NCBI GenBank assembly: GCA_018261655.1
Contig: JAGTSG010000008.1
Span: 1-50,095, forward strand
DNA length: 50,095 bases
DNA from: Pseudomonadota bacterium
GTDB taxonomy: Bacteria > Pseudomonadota > Gammaproteobacteria > Steroidobacterales > Steroidobacteraceae
Direction of reading: 5' to 3'
Every line of letters starts with the position of its first letter. The stretch's first letter is position 1. Made by a program: the position numbers and the translations under genes. The notes under the pieces are model-generated. The model did no database searches and was not told where the DNA came from. It worked only from the letters and a program-made list of their open reading frames with translations. Positions 16,101 through 22,725 of this stretch are shown here, piece by piece.

Positions 16101-16360
16101 TCCCGTTCCTGCTGGCGACCGGCGCCGGCTCGGAGCAGCGCGAGCCCATCGGCGTGGTCGTCTTCTATGGCACCACCATCTCCGTGCTGCTGACGCTGTT
16201 CGTGGTCCCGGCGGTCTATGCGCTGGTGGCGGGTGAGCACCACTCCCCCCACTACCTGCGCGACCTGATCTCCAAGCTGCGCGCCACCAGCCCGGAGGTC
16301 GGGCCCGAAGCGAGCCAGGTCCAGGCGACCCGGCCCGGGGCCACCGGCGAGCCGTCCTGA
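13199..16360 (+). CDS. RND multidrug efflux pump inner-membrane subunit (HAE1 family)
   Basis: At 1053 residues this is a full-length AcrB/MexF-type proton antiporter. It starts MKIAEISIHRPVFATVISLLLV, with periplasmic porter loops (for example VDAPVVSIETTYRGA) after the first membrane helix. The proton-relay Asp pair is at 401-402 (GLVVDDAIVVLENIFR) and the matching Lys at about 922 (GIAAKNGVLIVEFANQL). These residues indicate an active transporter. It forms a two-gene operon with the adaptor. Sequence features resemble the VexF/MexF-like branch, but drug, solvent or lipid substrates cannot be distinguished. The C-terminal 40 residues are a polar tail. Confidence 0.95.
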   Translation: MKIAEISIHRPVFATVISLLLVILGLVSLSNLAVREYPDVDAPVVSIETTYRGAGANIVEEKITQLIEDRVAGLEGIDSIRSTSRDERADITIEFTADRDIDAATNDIRDRVGRVADDLPLEADPPSIAKAEADAEPIMWLNLTSNRMSALELTDYAERVLVDQLAASPGVTMVRIGGERRYAVRVWIDRQALAARQMTVADIEDALRRENVELPAGRLESVEREFSLRTDTGLRKVEDFRALVIGRGADGYLVRLGDVAEVRLGADNERTVSRSDGVAGISLGIVQVSKANTLEVTHGIRDTMERLKSSLPDGMVLDINFDRSVFIEASLKEVGIALVISMALVLTVIYLFLGNVRATAIPAVTIPVSIIASLTFMDAMGYSINVLTLLGMVLAIGLVVDDAIVVLENIFRRIELGQPPLIAALDGSREIGFAVIATTLVLVSVFVPISFLPGAIGRLFREFGLTLAVAVLFSALVALTLTPAMASRIFRQDEGRTGFAARVDRFFQRLAGWYERRLGSLIRRPWLVLSGTLALVLLAGLVVRTLPTELAPTEDRGVLFLGLDAPEGASLDYTERQLQALEDILYPYKESGLIRRMNLRVGSFGGSEVNAVRGFLVLAPWGERDISNGDLAKELMAKIGALPGGRGFVVAPQGLASRRWGQALQVVIGGPDYETLAQWSDILVEKASDNPGLVSVDTNYRERKPQIRISVDRDRAAELGVSLQSVGRTLETVLGSRIVTTYVDRGREYNVILQGEAQDRASPSDLQNLYVRSDRSGELVPLGNLVNLEETSGAVQLNRFDRLRAITISAGLAPGYTIGEAVRYFQDLVRTDLPGSARLSFDGEAREYLRSKGQLWTTFGFALAIVFLVLAAQFESFRHPVVIMTTVPLAVIGAFAGLWLYNMSLNVFSQIAMIMLIGIAAKNGVLIVEFANQLRDHGLGKVEAVVRAATVRLRPVLMTSLCTAFGAVPFLLATGAGSEQREPIGVVVFYGTTISVLLTLFVVPAVYALVAGEHHSPHYLRDLISKLRATSPEVGPEASQVQATRPGATGEPS

Positions 16361-16575
16361 CATAAGCCCCTGTAAATTGAGGATTTTGCCCGGGCTCCCC
16401 GGTCGGGGGCGCGGCTCGCTGCTACACTGGGACCCGTGACCTGCACCATCGCAGGCCGCCCGGTCGCCCGGTTCCGCGGCGATTGCGGCATAGCCCGTTG
16501 CCCGACCGGCCCGTCGCCTGACGGACGGCCGTGGCCCGGGTCGGCCAGCGAAGAAGGGGTCACGGGAGGGCCACC

Positions 16576-18078
16576 GTGCCCGCGCTGACGCCATACGAAC
16601 AACTCGAACAGGAATTCCGCCGCCTGCACGCCTTCAAGGGCACGCTGGCCATCCTGCGCTGGGACGCCGCGGTGACGATGCCGCGGGGCAGCGCGGACGT
16701 GCGCGGCGAGCAACTCGCCGCGCTCGAGATGGAGTGCCACGCGCTGCTGACGTCGCCGCGCCTGACCCGGCTGCTCGAGCGCGCCGAGGCCAACCGGCAG
16801 GGACTGCGCGACTGGCAGCTGGCCAACCTGCGCGAGATGCGCCGCGAGCGCGACCACGCCATCGGCACGCCGCAGTCGCTCGTGTCGCGCCTGGCGCGCG
16901 CCGCGGCCCGGGCCGAGGCCATGTGGCGCGAGGCGCGCGACAAGAACGACTTCAGCGTGCTGGCCCCGCACCTTGACGAGGTCGTCAAGCTGACGCGCAA
17001 CCGCGCGGTGATGCTCGGGCAGCACCTCGGCCTCGATCCTTACGATGCCCTGGCCGACGCGTACACGCCGGGCCTGCGCTCGAGCGAGATCGGCCAGATG
17101 TTCACCACGCTGTCCCGGCGCCTGCCGGACCTGGTGGCCGAGGCGCTCGAGTTGCAGGGGGGCGGGCCGGCCTCGCCGATCACCGCGCGGGTCCCGGCCT
17201 GGAAGCAGCGCCACCTGGCGGTGGACGTGATGAAGGCGCTCGGCTTTCCCTTCGATCGCGGCCGCTTCGACCAGGCCGACCGGGCGTTCACCGAGGGCGT
17301 GCCCGGCGATATCCGCGTCACCAGCTGCTTCGATCCGGCCGATCCCTTTTCGGGATTGCTGGGCGCGCTGCACGAGACGGGCCAGGCGCTCTACGACCTC
17401 GGGCTGCCGCCGGAGTGGCGCGACCAGCCCGTCGGCCAGGACCGGGGAATGGCGCTCGAGGAGAGCCAGTCGATGCTGCTCGAGATGATCATCGGGCGCA
17501 GCCGGCCGTTCGTGACCTACCTGCGGCCGCTGTTCGAGAAGCACTACGGGGTCGGCGGCCCGGAGTGGTCCGAGCAGAACATCTACCGCCGCCTGAACTC
17601 GGTGTCGCGCGGGCCCAGCCGCATGGACGCCGACGAGCTGACGTACCAGGCCCACATCATCGTCCGCTACGAGCTCGAGCAGCGTCTGCTCTCCGGGGAA
17701 CTGCCGGTCAAGGACCTGCCGGGAGCCTGGAATGAGCTGATGGACCAGCGGCTCGGCGTCTGCCCGGCCAGCGACAACGACGGCTGCCTGCAGGACGTGC
17801 ATTGGGCGCTCGGCGCCTTCGGTTATTTCCCGTCCTACGGCATCGGGGCCGTCATCGCGGCCCAGCTGTGGGAGACCCTGCGCGAGTCGGTCGAGGGCAT
17901 CGACGAGCAGGTGGCCGCCGGCAGCTTCGGCGCGATCCTCGGCTGGCTGCGCGACAATGTCCATGCCCTCGGCGCCAAGCTCGACGTGCCCGGGCTCGTC
18001 GAGCACGCAACCGGCAGGCCGCTGTCCGCCTCGCCCTACCTCCGGTACCTCGAGCGCAAGTACCTGTCCGAGTGGTGA
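16576..18078 (+). CDS. M32 family carboxypeptidase (Taq-like) with altered zinc motif
   Basis: M32 enzymes are zinc carboxypeptidases that remove C-terminal residues from peptides. The 500-residue length, the helical N terminus with LAILRWDAAVTMPRGSADVRGEQLA, VTSCFDPADPFSGLLGALHE and the DVHWALGAFGYFPSYGIGAVIAAQL block place it in the family. The usual HEXXH zinc motif reads HETGQ (266-270), so the second zinc ligand is Gln270. The position before the third-ligand glutamate (EESQS, Glu296), His in most members, is Glu295. Spacing is otherwise normal, with 30 residues from His266 to Glu296. Zinc affinity may be reduced or the metal changed. The GTG start at 16576 has GGGAGGG 5 nt upstream. Confidence 0.88.
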   Translation: MPALTPYEQLEQEFRRLHAFKGTLAILRWDAAVTMPRGSADVRGEQLAALEMECHALLTSPRLTRLLERAEANRQGLRDWQLANLREMRRERDHAIGTPQSLVSRLARAAARAEAMWREARDKNDFSVLAPHLDEVVKLTRNRAVMLGQHLGLDPYDALADAYTPGLRSSEIGQMFTTLSRRLPDLVAEALELQGGGPASPITARVPAWKQRHLAVDVMKALGFPFDRGRFDQADRAFTEGVPGDIRVTSCFDPADPFSGLLGALHETGQALYDLGLPPEWRDQPVGQDRGMALEESQSMLLEMIIGRSRPFVTYLRPLFEKHYGVGGPEWSEQNIYRRLNSVSRGPSRMDADELTYQAHIIVRYELEQRLLSGELPVKDLPGAWNELMDQRLGVCPASDNDGCLQDVHWALGAFGYFPSYGIGAVIAAQLWETLRESVEGIDEQVAAGSFGAILGWLRDNVHALGAKLDVPGLVEHATGRPLSASPYLRYLERKYLSEW

Positions 18079-18147
18079 ACGGGCCTGCGGCCCGCCGGGC
18101 GTTGACCTAGAATTCCCCTCCCGCTGCCGACGCCACGCTCCCTGCCC

Positions 18148-18963
18148 ATGTCCGCGATTCCCGCCACCGACACCGGAAACTTCAAGCGGCTGAGCGCGCG
18201 CCTGCGCGGCCTCGTCGGCAGGGCGATCGCCGATTTCGGCATGATCGAGCACGGCGACCGCGTGCTGGTCTGCCTCTCGGGCGGCAAGGACTCCTACACG
18301 CTGCTCGACATGCTGCTGTCGCTGCAGCGGGCCGCACCGGTCGATTTCGAGCTCGCCGCCGTGAACCTGGACCAGAAGCAGCCCGGCTTCCCGGCGCACG
18401 TCCTGCCGGAGTACCTCGCCGCGCTCGGCGTCCCGTTCCAGGTCATCGAGCAGGACACGTACAGCGTCGTACGGCGGGTCATTCCCGAGGGCAAGACGCA
18501 GTGCGGGCTGTGCAGCCGCCTGCGGCGCGGCGCCCTGTACCGCCATGCGCGCGAGAACGGGTTCAACAAGGTGGCGCTCGGCCATCACCGCGACGACATC
18601 GTGGAAACGCTGTTCCTCAACATGTTCCACGGCGGCCGGCTCAAGGCGATGCCGCCCAAGCTCCGGTCGGACGACGGGCGCAGCGTGGTCATCCGGCCGC
18701 TCTGCTACGTGCCGGAGCGGGAGATCGGGCGCTACGCGCGCGCGCGGGCTTTCCCCCTCATTCCCTGCACGCTCTGCGGGTCGCAGCCGAACCTCCAGCG
18801 CGAGGCCGTGGCCCGCATGCTGGCCGGCTGGGAGCGCGAGCATCCCGGGCGTGTCGACGCGATCTTCACGGCGATCTGCAATGTGAGCACCTCGCACCTC
18901 GCCGATCCCGCGATCTTCGACTTCGCGTCGCTGCGGGTCGAGGAGGGGTCGGGCCCCTCCTGA
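18148..18963 (+). CDS. ttcA: tRNA 2-thiocytidine(32) synthetase
   Basis: TtcA thiolates cytidine 32 of certain tRNAs, using ATP and a [4Fe-4S] cluster. The 271-residue protein has the PP-loop SGGKDS at residues 44-49, the first cysteine pair CGLC (119-122), [19 protein letters not shown] and the second pair CTLC (207-210), which together supply the cluster ligands. The C-terminal [14 protein letters not shown] is also family-typical. A -10-like TAGAAT lies about 35 bp upstream. It is followed after 2 bp by the phosphatase/ADP-ribosylglycohydrolase fusion, so the two are cotranscribed; whether they share a task is not evident. Confidence 0.96.
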   Translation: MSAIPATDTGNFKRLSARLRGLVGRAIADFGMIEHGDRVLVCLSGGKDSYTLLDMLLSLQRAAPVDFELAAVNLDQKQPGFPAHVLPEYLAALGVPFQVIEQDTYSVVRRVIPEGKTQCGLCSRLRRGALYRHARENGFNKVALGHHRDDIVETLFLNMFHGGRLKAMPPKLRSDDGRSVVIRPLCYVPEREIGRYARARAFPLIPCTLCGSQPNLQREAVARMLAGWEREHPGRVDAIFTAICNVSTSHLADPAIFDFASLRVEEGSGPS

Positions 18964-18965
18964 AC

Positions 18966-20477
18966 ATGCCGCATCGACAGCCCCCCCCGCCGCCGCTCGA
19001 GAACGCCTACTGGGTGGAGCCCGGCCGGCTGCTGGCGGGCGAATACCCGGCCGCCGGGCCGGAACAGGTGGCGCGCGCCAGGATCCGCAAGCTGCTCGAT
19101 GCGGGCATCGGCTGCTTCCTCGACCTGACCGAGCCGGGCGAGCTCGAGTCCTACGAGCGCTGGCTGCCCGGGCCCTACGGGCGCGACGCCGTCGCCTACC
19201 TGCGCAAGCCGATTCCCGACCACTCCCTGCCGGCGCGGCCCGAACACACGCGCGAGATCCTCGACGAGATCGACGCGGCGCTGGCCGAGGGCCGAAGTGT
19301 CTACGTCCACTGCCGGGCCGGCATCGGGCGCACCAACCTGGTGGTCGGATGCTGGCTCGCGCGGCGCGGTCATGTCGGCGAGGCGGCGCTCACGCGGCTC
19401 AACGAGCTGTGGCAGTCCGGCGGCCGGGCGGCCACGTGGCCGACGGTGCCGGAAACCGCAGCACAGGTGGACTATGTCCGCGCGTGGCGCGAAGGGCCCG
19501 AACCGCCGGCGGCGCCGGCCGGCGAGGTGGCGACGACCCCGACCCTGACGGACCGGTACCGCGGGTTGCTGCTGGGGCTCGCGGCGGGTGACGCCTGTGG
19601 CCAGGCCGTGGCGCACCGCCGCGCCGGCACCTTCACGCCGCTGGGCGACATGATCGGCGGCGGGCCCTTCGACCTGCCGCGCGGCGCCTGGAGCGACAAG
19701 ACGGCGATGGCGCTGTGCCTGGCCGAGAGTCTCGCGGAGACCGGCGGCGTGGACGCGACGGACCAGGTCGGTCGCTACCTGTGCTGGCAGCGGGAGGGCC
19801 ACCTGAGCAGCACGGGCCAGTGCGTCGGCATCAGCGCCGAGACGGCACGCGCCCTGGCCCAGGCGCAGTGGACGGGCAATCCGATGGCCGGCTCCTTCGA
19901 CCCCCTGCGGCCCCGCAAGGAGCCGCTGGCACGCGTCGGCCCGGCGGTCGCGCTGCTGCTGCCGGAGCCCGAGGAAGCGATCGAGGCGGCCGTGGATGCG
20001 ACGCGCGTGACGCACCAGGCGCCGGTGACCCTCGACGCGGTGCGCTATCTTGCTGCGCTGCTGGTCGGCGCCCTCCAGGGCGTCCCGCGTCACGAACTCG
20101 CGCGGCCGCTGTACAGCCCGGTCGAGGGCTACTGGGTGCGCCACCGACTGAAGCCGGAAATCGAGGCGGTCGCGCGCGGCTCGTGGGCCGAGAAGGCGCC
20201 GCCGCGGATCTACGGTGGCGGGCAGGCGGCCGAGGCGCTCGAGGCCGCGCTCTGGGCGTTCAACCGCGCCCGGTCGTTTCGCGACGCCGTCCTCGCCGCC
20301 GCCAATCTCGGCGGCGACGCCGACGTCACCGCCGCGGTCGCAGGCCAGCTCGCCGGTGCGCATTTCGGGGCCGCGGGCATCCCGGCGGCGTGGCGCGGCT
20401 CGATTGCCGGCCGCGACCGGATCGTCGCGCTCGCCGACCAGCTGCTCGCGCGCGCGCTGTCGCGCCTCGCCGGCTAG
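18966..20477 (+). CDS. Fusion of a dual-specificity-type phosphatase and an ADP-ribosylglycohydrolase (DraG-like)
   Basis: The 503-residue protein joins two enzymes. Residues about 10-180 form a cysteine phosphatase domain with the signature HCRAGIGRT (nucleophile Cys116, Arg122) and a preceding FLDLTEPGELESYE segment. Residues about 200-500 form a DraG/ARH domain: RYRGLLLGLAAGDACGQAV, GAWSDKTAMALCLAESL and NLGGDADVTAAVAGQLAGAHFG. DraG enzymes remove ADP-ribose from proteins using a binuclear Mg or Mn site. The usual T-D-D and G-G-D-x-D-T motifs are S243-D244-K245 and D451-A-D453-V454 here, so part of the metal shell is changed. A run of eight C (18981-18988) lies in codons 6-8. It starts 2 bp after ttcA. 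Targets are unknown. Confidence 0.85.
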   Translation: MPHRQPPPPPLENAYWVEPGRLLAGEYPAAGPEQVARARIRKLLDAGIGCFLDLTEPGELESYERWLPGPYGRDAVAYLRKPIPDHSLPARPEHTREILDEIDAALAEGRSVYVHCRAGIGRTNLVVGCWLARRGHVGEAALTRLNELWQSGGRAATWPTVPETAAQVDYVRAWREGPEPPAAPAGEVATTPTLTDRYRGLLLGLAAGDACGQAVAHRRAGTFTPLGDMIGGGPFDLPRGAWSDKTAMALCLAESLAETGGVDATDQVGRYLCWQREGHLSSTGQCVGISAETARALAQAQWTGNPMAGSFDPLRPRKEPLARVGPAVALLLPEPEEAIEAAVDATRVTHQAPVTLDAVRYLAALLVGALQGVPRHELARPLYSPVEGYWVRHRLKPEIEAVARGSWAEKAPPRIYGGGQAAEALEAALWAFNRARSFRDAVLAAANLGGDADVTAAVAGQLAGAHFGAAGIPAAWRGSIAGRDRIVALADQLLARALSRLAG

Positions 20478-20494
20478 GGGCGGTGGACGCTGCA

Positions 20495-20532
20495 GCGGCC
20501 GGGGCCGGTCCGCGGACCGGCGCCGCGGCCGC
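20495..20532. other. GC-rich palindrome between the fusion gene and the metallopeptidase
   Basis: The core CCGGTCCGCGGACCGG (20505-20520) is a perfect 16-bp palindrome, flanked by GCGGCC (20495) and GGCCGC (20527), which extend the stem with a bulge. No T-tract follows, so intrinsic termination is doubtful. It may be an attenuating hairpin or a protein-binding site. Confidence 0.4.
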
Positions 20533-20584
20533 GTGAGGCCGGAATTCTGGCCGCGGGCGCTGCGCGGCCGCTAAGCTAGCCAGG

Positions 20585-21649
20585 ATGGGTGCAGCCAGGA
20601 AGAAGACATCCGCCCGCCCGGCGCGGGCCCCGCGCCGGCGCTACTGGTGGGCGCGGCTGCCCGACGAGCAACTGCTCGACCTCAGGCTCTGCGACCTCGG
20701 CCTGCGGATCGAGGGATCGCCCGTCGTCAGGCCGCTGGCGCGCCTCTATCGCGAGCTCGAGCGCCGCGGCCTCGGCTTCCGCCCGCACTACTGGATCGCG
20801 CAGGAGTGGTTCTCGCCGGACGGCGTGCCGGGCATCGCGATTCCCTTCTACCTGCTGCACCCGCGGCTGAAACGGCTGGAGCGCCGCTTCATGGGCGAGG
20901 TGGAGGGCGGCAACGTCGAGTCACTGATGCGGATCCTGCGCCACGAGGCCGGGCATGCGGTGGACACCGCGTATCGACTGCGCCGCCGCAAGGCCTGGCG
21001 GGAGACCTTTGGCCCGGCGTCGCGGCGCTACCCGCGCCACTACCGGCCACGTCCCGGGAGCCGGCGTTTCGTGCAGCACCTGGACGGCTGGTACGCGCAG
21101 AGCCACCCGACCGAGGACTTCGCCGAGACCTTCGCGGTCTGGCTCAAGCCGGGCTCCGCCTGGCGGCGCCAGTACGACGCGTGGCCGGCGCTGCGCAAGC
21201 TCGCCTACGTGGCGGAGACGATGGACGGGCTGCGCGGCCGGCGGCCCGTCGTGCGGGCGCGTCGTCACGTCGAGCCCATCCGGATCTCGCGCCGGACCCT
21301 GCGCCAGCACTACGCCGCCATGGTCCGGCACTACCGCGGCGACGAGGCCGAGAAGATCGACAAGATCCTGGGCCGCGTATTCACCGCGCGCCGCGCGCGC
21401 GCGGGACAGGCGCGCGCCAGCGCCTTCCTGCGCGAAAACGCGCCCCTGCTGCGGCGCCGCGTGGCGCAGCGCATGGAGACGAGCGAGTACCTCGTGGGCG
21501 AGCTGCTCGACCACCTGACGGGCCGCGCGCGCGCGCTGCGGTTGCTGGTGCGCGGCGACAAGCGCAGGTCGAGGCGGCGGGTCGAGCGGCTGCTGGTCGC
21601 GCTGACCGCGAAGGCCCGGAAGGGCGTCGGCCCCTGGATAGCGCTATGA
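20585..21649 (+). CDS. Putative zinc-binding metallopeptidase
   Basis: The 354-residue protein has the zinc-peptidase signature HEAGHAVD (His120, Glu121, His124) and, about 50 residues on, SHPTEDFAETFAVW, whose Glu177 or Glu181 can be the third ligand. This layout fits the COG4307-like putative zinc-binding metallopeptidases. The N terminus is basic without a signal peptide, and the C-terminal third is strongly basic and helical (RARAGQARASAF, LVRGDKRRSRRRVERL), which may bind nucleic acid or an acidic partner. The ATP-grasp ligase gene overlaps its stop by 4 bp, so the two products probably act together. TAAGCT lies seven bases before the ATG, suggesting a very short leader. The substrate is unknown. 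Confidence 0.75.
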   Translation: MGAARKKTSARPARAPRRRYWWARLPDEQLLDLRLCDLGLRIEGSPVVRPLARLYRELERRGLGFRPHYWIAQEWFSPDGVPGIAIPFYLLHPRLKRLERRFMGEVEGGNVESLMRILRHEAGHAVDTAYRLRRRKAWRETFGPASRRYPRHYRPRPGSRRFVQHLDGWYAQSHPTEDFAETFAVWLKPGSAWRRQYDAWPALRKLAYVAETMDGLRGRRPVVRARRHVEPIRISRRTLRQHYAAMVRHYRGDEAEKIDKILGRVFTARRARAGQARASAFLRENAPLLRRRVAQRMETSEYLVGELLDHLTGRARALRLLVRGDKRRSRRRVERLLVALTAKARKGVGPWIAL

Positions 21650-22671
21650 GGAAGCTGCGGGTCCTGGTGCTGGTGCACGAGACGCTCGTGCCCCCGGAGA
21701 ACATCGACCACCTGAGCGACAAGGAGGCCGGCGAGTTCCGCACCGAGTTCGATGTGATCACCACGCTGCGCGCGCTCGGCCATGACGTCCGGCCGCTCGG
21801 CATCGGCGACAGCCTGACCGAGCTCCGGCTGCAGATCACCGGGTGGCAGCCGCACGTCTGTTTCAACCTGCTCGAGGAATTCGGCGGGATCGTCACCTAC
21901 GACCAGCACGTGGTCGCCTACCTCGAGCTGATGCGCCAGCCCTACACCGGCTGCAATCCCCGCGGGATGATGCTGTCGCGCGACAAGGTCCTGTCCAAGC
22001 AGATCCTCGCCTGGCACCGCATCCCGACGCCGCAGTTCGCGGTGTTCCGCCGCGGCCGCAGGCCCGTGATCCCGCGCCGGCTCCGCTACCCGCTGTTCGT
22101 GAAGTCGGCCACCGAGGACGCCTCGCTCGGGATCGCACAGGCCTCGGTGGTGGACGACGAGGCGCGCCTCCGGGAACGCATCGGCTTCATCCACGAGCAG
22201 ACCCGCAGTGACGCCCTGGTCGAGGAGTTCATCGACGGCCGCGAGCTCTACCTCGGCGTCATGGGCAACGAGCGGCTGACCACCCTTGCGCCCTGGGAGC
22301 TGTCCTTCGGCTCGCTCGCCGGGTCCGCGCTCGGGATCGCCACCCGCAAGGTGAAATGGGACCGCGCCTACCAGCAGCGCCACGGCATCGTGACCGACCC
22401 GGCCGCCAACCTGCCGGACGGCGTGCCGGCGCGGCTCGACCGCATGACGCGCCGCATCTATCGCGCGCTGCACATGTCGGGCTATGCGCGCATGGACCTG
22501 CGGATGCGCGCGGACGGCTCGCTTTACTTCCTCGAGGCGAACGCGAACCCGAACCTCGAGGAGTACGAGGACTTCGGTCGCGCGGCGGCGCACGCGGGCA
22601 TCTCCTACCCGCGGCTGCTAGAGAGGATCCTGCTGCTCGGCCTGTCCTACCGCGCGGAGTGGCGGGAGTAA
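21646..22671 (+). CDS. ATP-grasp ligase related to D-alanine-D-alanine ligase
   Basis: This 341-residue ATP-grasp enzyme has an N-terminal Rossmann-like part (VLVLVHETLVPPE, FNLLEEFGG), a nucleotide-binding block (GCNPRGMMLSRDKVLSKQILAWHRIPTP, FVKSATEDASLGI, VEEFIDGRELYLGVMG) and the metal-binding end MDLRMRADG plus FLEANANPNLEE (Glu297, Asn299). These resemble Ddl, but the overall sequence is divergent and there is no mur or ddl context. The ATG overlaps the metallopeptidase stop as ATGA. Such ligases join carboxylates to amines or amino acids. Pairing with a peptidase suggests formation and removal of a peptide or isopeptide bond on a shared substrate; that is inference. Confidence 0.8.
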   Translation: MRKLRVLVLVHETLVPPENIDHLSDKEAGEFRTEFDVITTLRALGHDVRPLGIGDSLTELRLQITGWQPHVCFNLLEEFGGIVTYDQHVVAYLELMRQPYTGCNPRGMMLSRDKVLSKQILAWHRIPTPQFAVFRRGRRPVIPRRLRYPLFVKSATEDASLGIAQASVVDDEARLRERIGFIHEQTRSDALVEEFIDGRELYLGVMGNERLTTLAPWELSFGSLAGSALGIATRKVKWDRAYQQRHGIVTDPAANLPDGVPARLDRMTRRIYRALHMSGYARMDLRMRADGSLYFLEANANPNLEEYEDFGRAAAHAGISYPRLLERILLLGLSYRAEWRE

Positions 22672-22679
22672 GAGGCACC

Positions 22680-22719
22680 AGGTACCCGCCTGTCCCTGGG
22701 AGGGGACAGGCGGGTACCT
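22680..22719. terminator. Perfect 17-bp inverted repeat between convergent genes
   Basis: AGGTACCCGCCTGTCCC (22680-22696) pairs perfectly with GGGACAGGCGGGTACCT (22703-22719) around a 6-nt loop, 8 bp after the ATP-grasp stop and 6 bp before the OPT stop. It is a likely bidirectional terminator. The T-tracts are short, so a REP-like mobile hairpin is an alternative. No second copy was seen in the window. Confidence 0.6.
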
Positions 22720-22725
22720 CTATGT

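Noticed and set aside
16361-16575. 215-bp gap after the RND gene inspected for a tRNA or a small RNA
   Set aside because: It holds GC hairpins and a TACACT box but no cloverleaf, no T-tract terminator and no open frame with support; it is best seen as leader and promoter DNA of the M32 gene.
13148-16594. Very long open frame on the minus strand opposite the RND pump
   Set aside because: It mirrors the RND coding region, gives a low-complexity product rich in R, H, D, E and Q with no known domain, and is explained by the absence of AT-rich stop codons in GC-rich DNA.
16252-18897. Long minus-strand open frame opposite the M32 peptidase and ttcA genes
   Set aside because: The plus-strand products have clear family motifs; the antisense product has none and its length follows from base composition.
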